Of a stretch of DNA of 64,000 nt, positions 62,331 through 64,000 are shown in pieces. A model generated the notes under the pieces. The model had not been told where the DNA came from. It did no database searches and saw only the letters and a program-made list of their open reading frames with translations. A program made the translations under genes and the position numbers. The stretch covers positions 3,799,001 to 3,863,000 of the forward strand of contig CM029126.1 of assembly GCA_016859345.1 (NCBI GenBank). Direction: 5' to 3'. Origin of the DNA: Istiophorus platypterus (Eukaryota > Chordata > Actinopteri > Istiophoriformes > Istiophoridae). Position 1 is the stretch's first letter. Every line of letters starts with the position of its first letter.

Positions 62331-62970
62331 TCGGGATGGGGGTCGGCGTTGACACCCGCAGCCCCTTTAAAGGCCTCTTTGTGTGCACAGCGAATCACCT
62401 GCACTTGACCGCCGCCTGATGTGACTGCGTGTGATTGGGGGTTTTTTTCTCGCTCAGGATGCTGGTGGTCGTCTTGGGGGTGGGTGGTGGTTGTTGGGGG
62501 GGGGGGGGGGGGGCATCTGTAGCCTCCGAAGGCCGGGCCTATCCGCTAGGTCTTGAGGGACTGTGGCGTAGCGGCACTGGAAACATGTATTTATAATAGT
62601 TCAGGACATATATCAGAAAGAGCAGGTAAAATCCTCATTATTTGCTGATTTAATAGGAACTCCAGATGTTATGTGCTGAAATATGGAAGATTCCTGGAAC
62701 AGAAAATATGCACTGTCTAACATTTTGGAGCTAGGAGGCTTCATTTCCAGTGTCGTAGCTCTGTTTGTGCTAAGCGTCTCGTTATCCACACGCAAGAACG
62801 TTTACAACGGCGTATTCAATTGACAAATTCGACACAGCGCCGCCCCCGTTTCCTTCCTCCATCGTCGAATCATCTGGAAACCGAGCTCGGGCCTCCAGAT
62901 CCCGCTGTTACATACGCACTCATCACATGGCGCCCGCGTGCACACGCGCGCTCTTGCCTCCGCGCTAACG

Positions 62971-63018
62971 CCAATCACGCTGATTGTCGAGGGCGAACGG
63001 GGCCGCCGACCCAATCAG
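62971..63018. promoter_or_regulatory. Cluster of CCAATCA / TGATTG motifs
   Basis: CCAATCA at 62971, TGATTG at 62981 (the two form an inverted pair with a 3-nt spacer) and CCAATCAG at 63011. These fit NF-Y (CCAAT) or PBX-type (TGATTG) sites. They lie in a CpG-richer patch of meox2 intron 1. Confidence 0.3.
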
Positions 63019-64000
63019 CTGCGCAAATATCACGCCGCCGCCGGCTCGCACGAGATAGGGCCCCGCTCGGGTTTCGCCATCTGGCCATGAAAACCTGAAT
63101 TTAGATACGAGAAATAATAATAATAATAAAAAAAAACCCGAGAGCTCGTTTCCATGCTCGGGTTTCTCACCAACTTTTTTTTTTTTTTTTCCCCAAATTT
63201 GAAGCGTCTCAAGTTTCTGTGTCTAATACTCGGTTGTGATTGTTTCTTCAAGGAAGGCCACAGGTTCGGCTAATGAGATGAGCCACCTCCTCGGTATTCT
63301 GGGTGTCAGGTTTCTTAGGGGAACCTGTTCATTCTTCTTTTTTTGGGGGGGGGTCTCAGGCCTGCGCAGGATCTCCTGGTGCTTTCCGCCCAGTCCCTGG
63401 GTTATATTTTTGCATATTTCTGTGTGGAAGAATTTAAAAAAAAAATAAATAAAAGGTGCCTGAAGTTTTGTCGGGGCCTGTGTCATAAAAAAAAATTAAA
63501 TAAAACAGTTTTAGGGAAAACGCTGCAGACGTGTTGATTGATTCATTCTTATGTGTCACAGGAAAAATGGAAAAAAGAAAAAAATCAAAGCTCTCGCAGA
63601 AGGTAAAGTGGCAGCCGCACGACTTTTCCATCACGAAAATAAATTAAAAAATGAATAAATAAATAAAAGAATAAAGAACAGCCAGGAACTCAACGCACGG
63701 ACTATTTTTTCTTGCTTTTCGAAAAAAGAAAAAGAAGAACGAGACACCGTTTCCAAGAGGCTTCCTCCCGCAGCGCGGCCCCGGAGCGACGCGTCCCCTC
63801 GTCCGGGGCCCGTGGACATTTTCTCATATTATCCCTTCCCTTTTATTTATTCCTTTTTTACTTTTCGTGGGGTGACGGAGGTTCCGGCGGGGACCTAATT
63901 GCTGCGGCCTTTTACGACGCCGCCGATCCTTCAGACTCGGGGCCTGGTCCGAAGGGGGCGGCCCTGTTGTTTTCTTTTAATTTCTCTTTACACAACGTGT

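Larger units (their letters stand above)
60724..64000 (+). other. meox2 intron 1 (partial)
   Basis: Follows the GTAAGG donor. No exon with a homeodomain (for example a WFQNRR-type motif) is present up to 64000, so intron 1 is at least 3.3 kb. 61620-61960 is balanced, non-repetitive sequence that could be a conserved element; 62260-62515 is GT/G-rich; 62850-63060 is CpG-richer with CCAAT motifs; the rest is AT-rich with homopolymers. No gene was recognised. Confidence 0.85.

Noticed and set aside
1..64000. CRISPR array, phage, operon or other prokaryotic system
   Set aside because: No spaced direct repeats of that type, no dense coding and clear vertebrate introns; the heptamer array has no spacers.

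Overview
The window looks like vertebrate, most likely teleost fish, nuclear DNA. The evidence is long introns with GT/AG boundaries, dense microsatellites and homopolymer runs, diverged interspersed repeats of types common in fish genomes, and two recognisable vertebrate genes in conserved order. There is no bacterial-style gene content. Almost all open frames in the window are chance ORFs in low-complexity or intronic sequence.

Layout: (1) 1-23112 holds the 3' end of crppa (ISPD, CDP-L-ribitol pyrophosphorylase) on the + strand. Its penultimate exon is 2689-2820, followed by a 20.2 kb intron and a last exon at 23008-23112, with a poly(A) signal near 23477. Earlier exons lie upstream of the window. 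(2) 23.1-59.7 kb is the intergenic gap between crppa and meox2. It has no confident coding gene. It holds fish repeats, several near-perfect palindromes, good CTCF-like motifs at 28.5, 30.3 and 36.8 kb, a 600-bp purine tract, a GC-rich block (38.0-39.4 kb), a 3.07-kb heptamer minisatellite (39414-42484), and a microsatellite/homopolymer-rich zone (44-58 kb). (3) 59.7-60.7 kb holds the promoter, 5' UTR and exon 1 of meox2 (+ strand). The rest of the window is meox2 intron 1; the homeobox exons lie beyond 64000.

The order crppa then meox2, both on the same strand, matches the tetrapod arrangement (CRPPA upstream of MEOX2). The window is therefore a conserved-synteny block whose gap and crppa intron are plausible places for meox2 regulatory DNA.

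The most unusual structure is the TTCTGGG array. It has about 438 units in perfect register with no indel. A single T-to-C variant (TCCTGGG) forms a readable barcode. That barcode shows a repeated 38-unit block inside the array and an identical pattern of at least 31 units at its two ends. No previously undescribed protein-coding system is visible.
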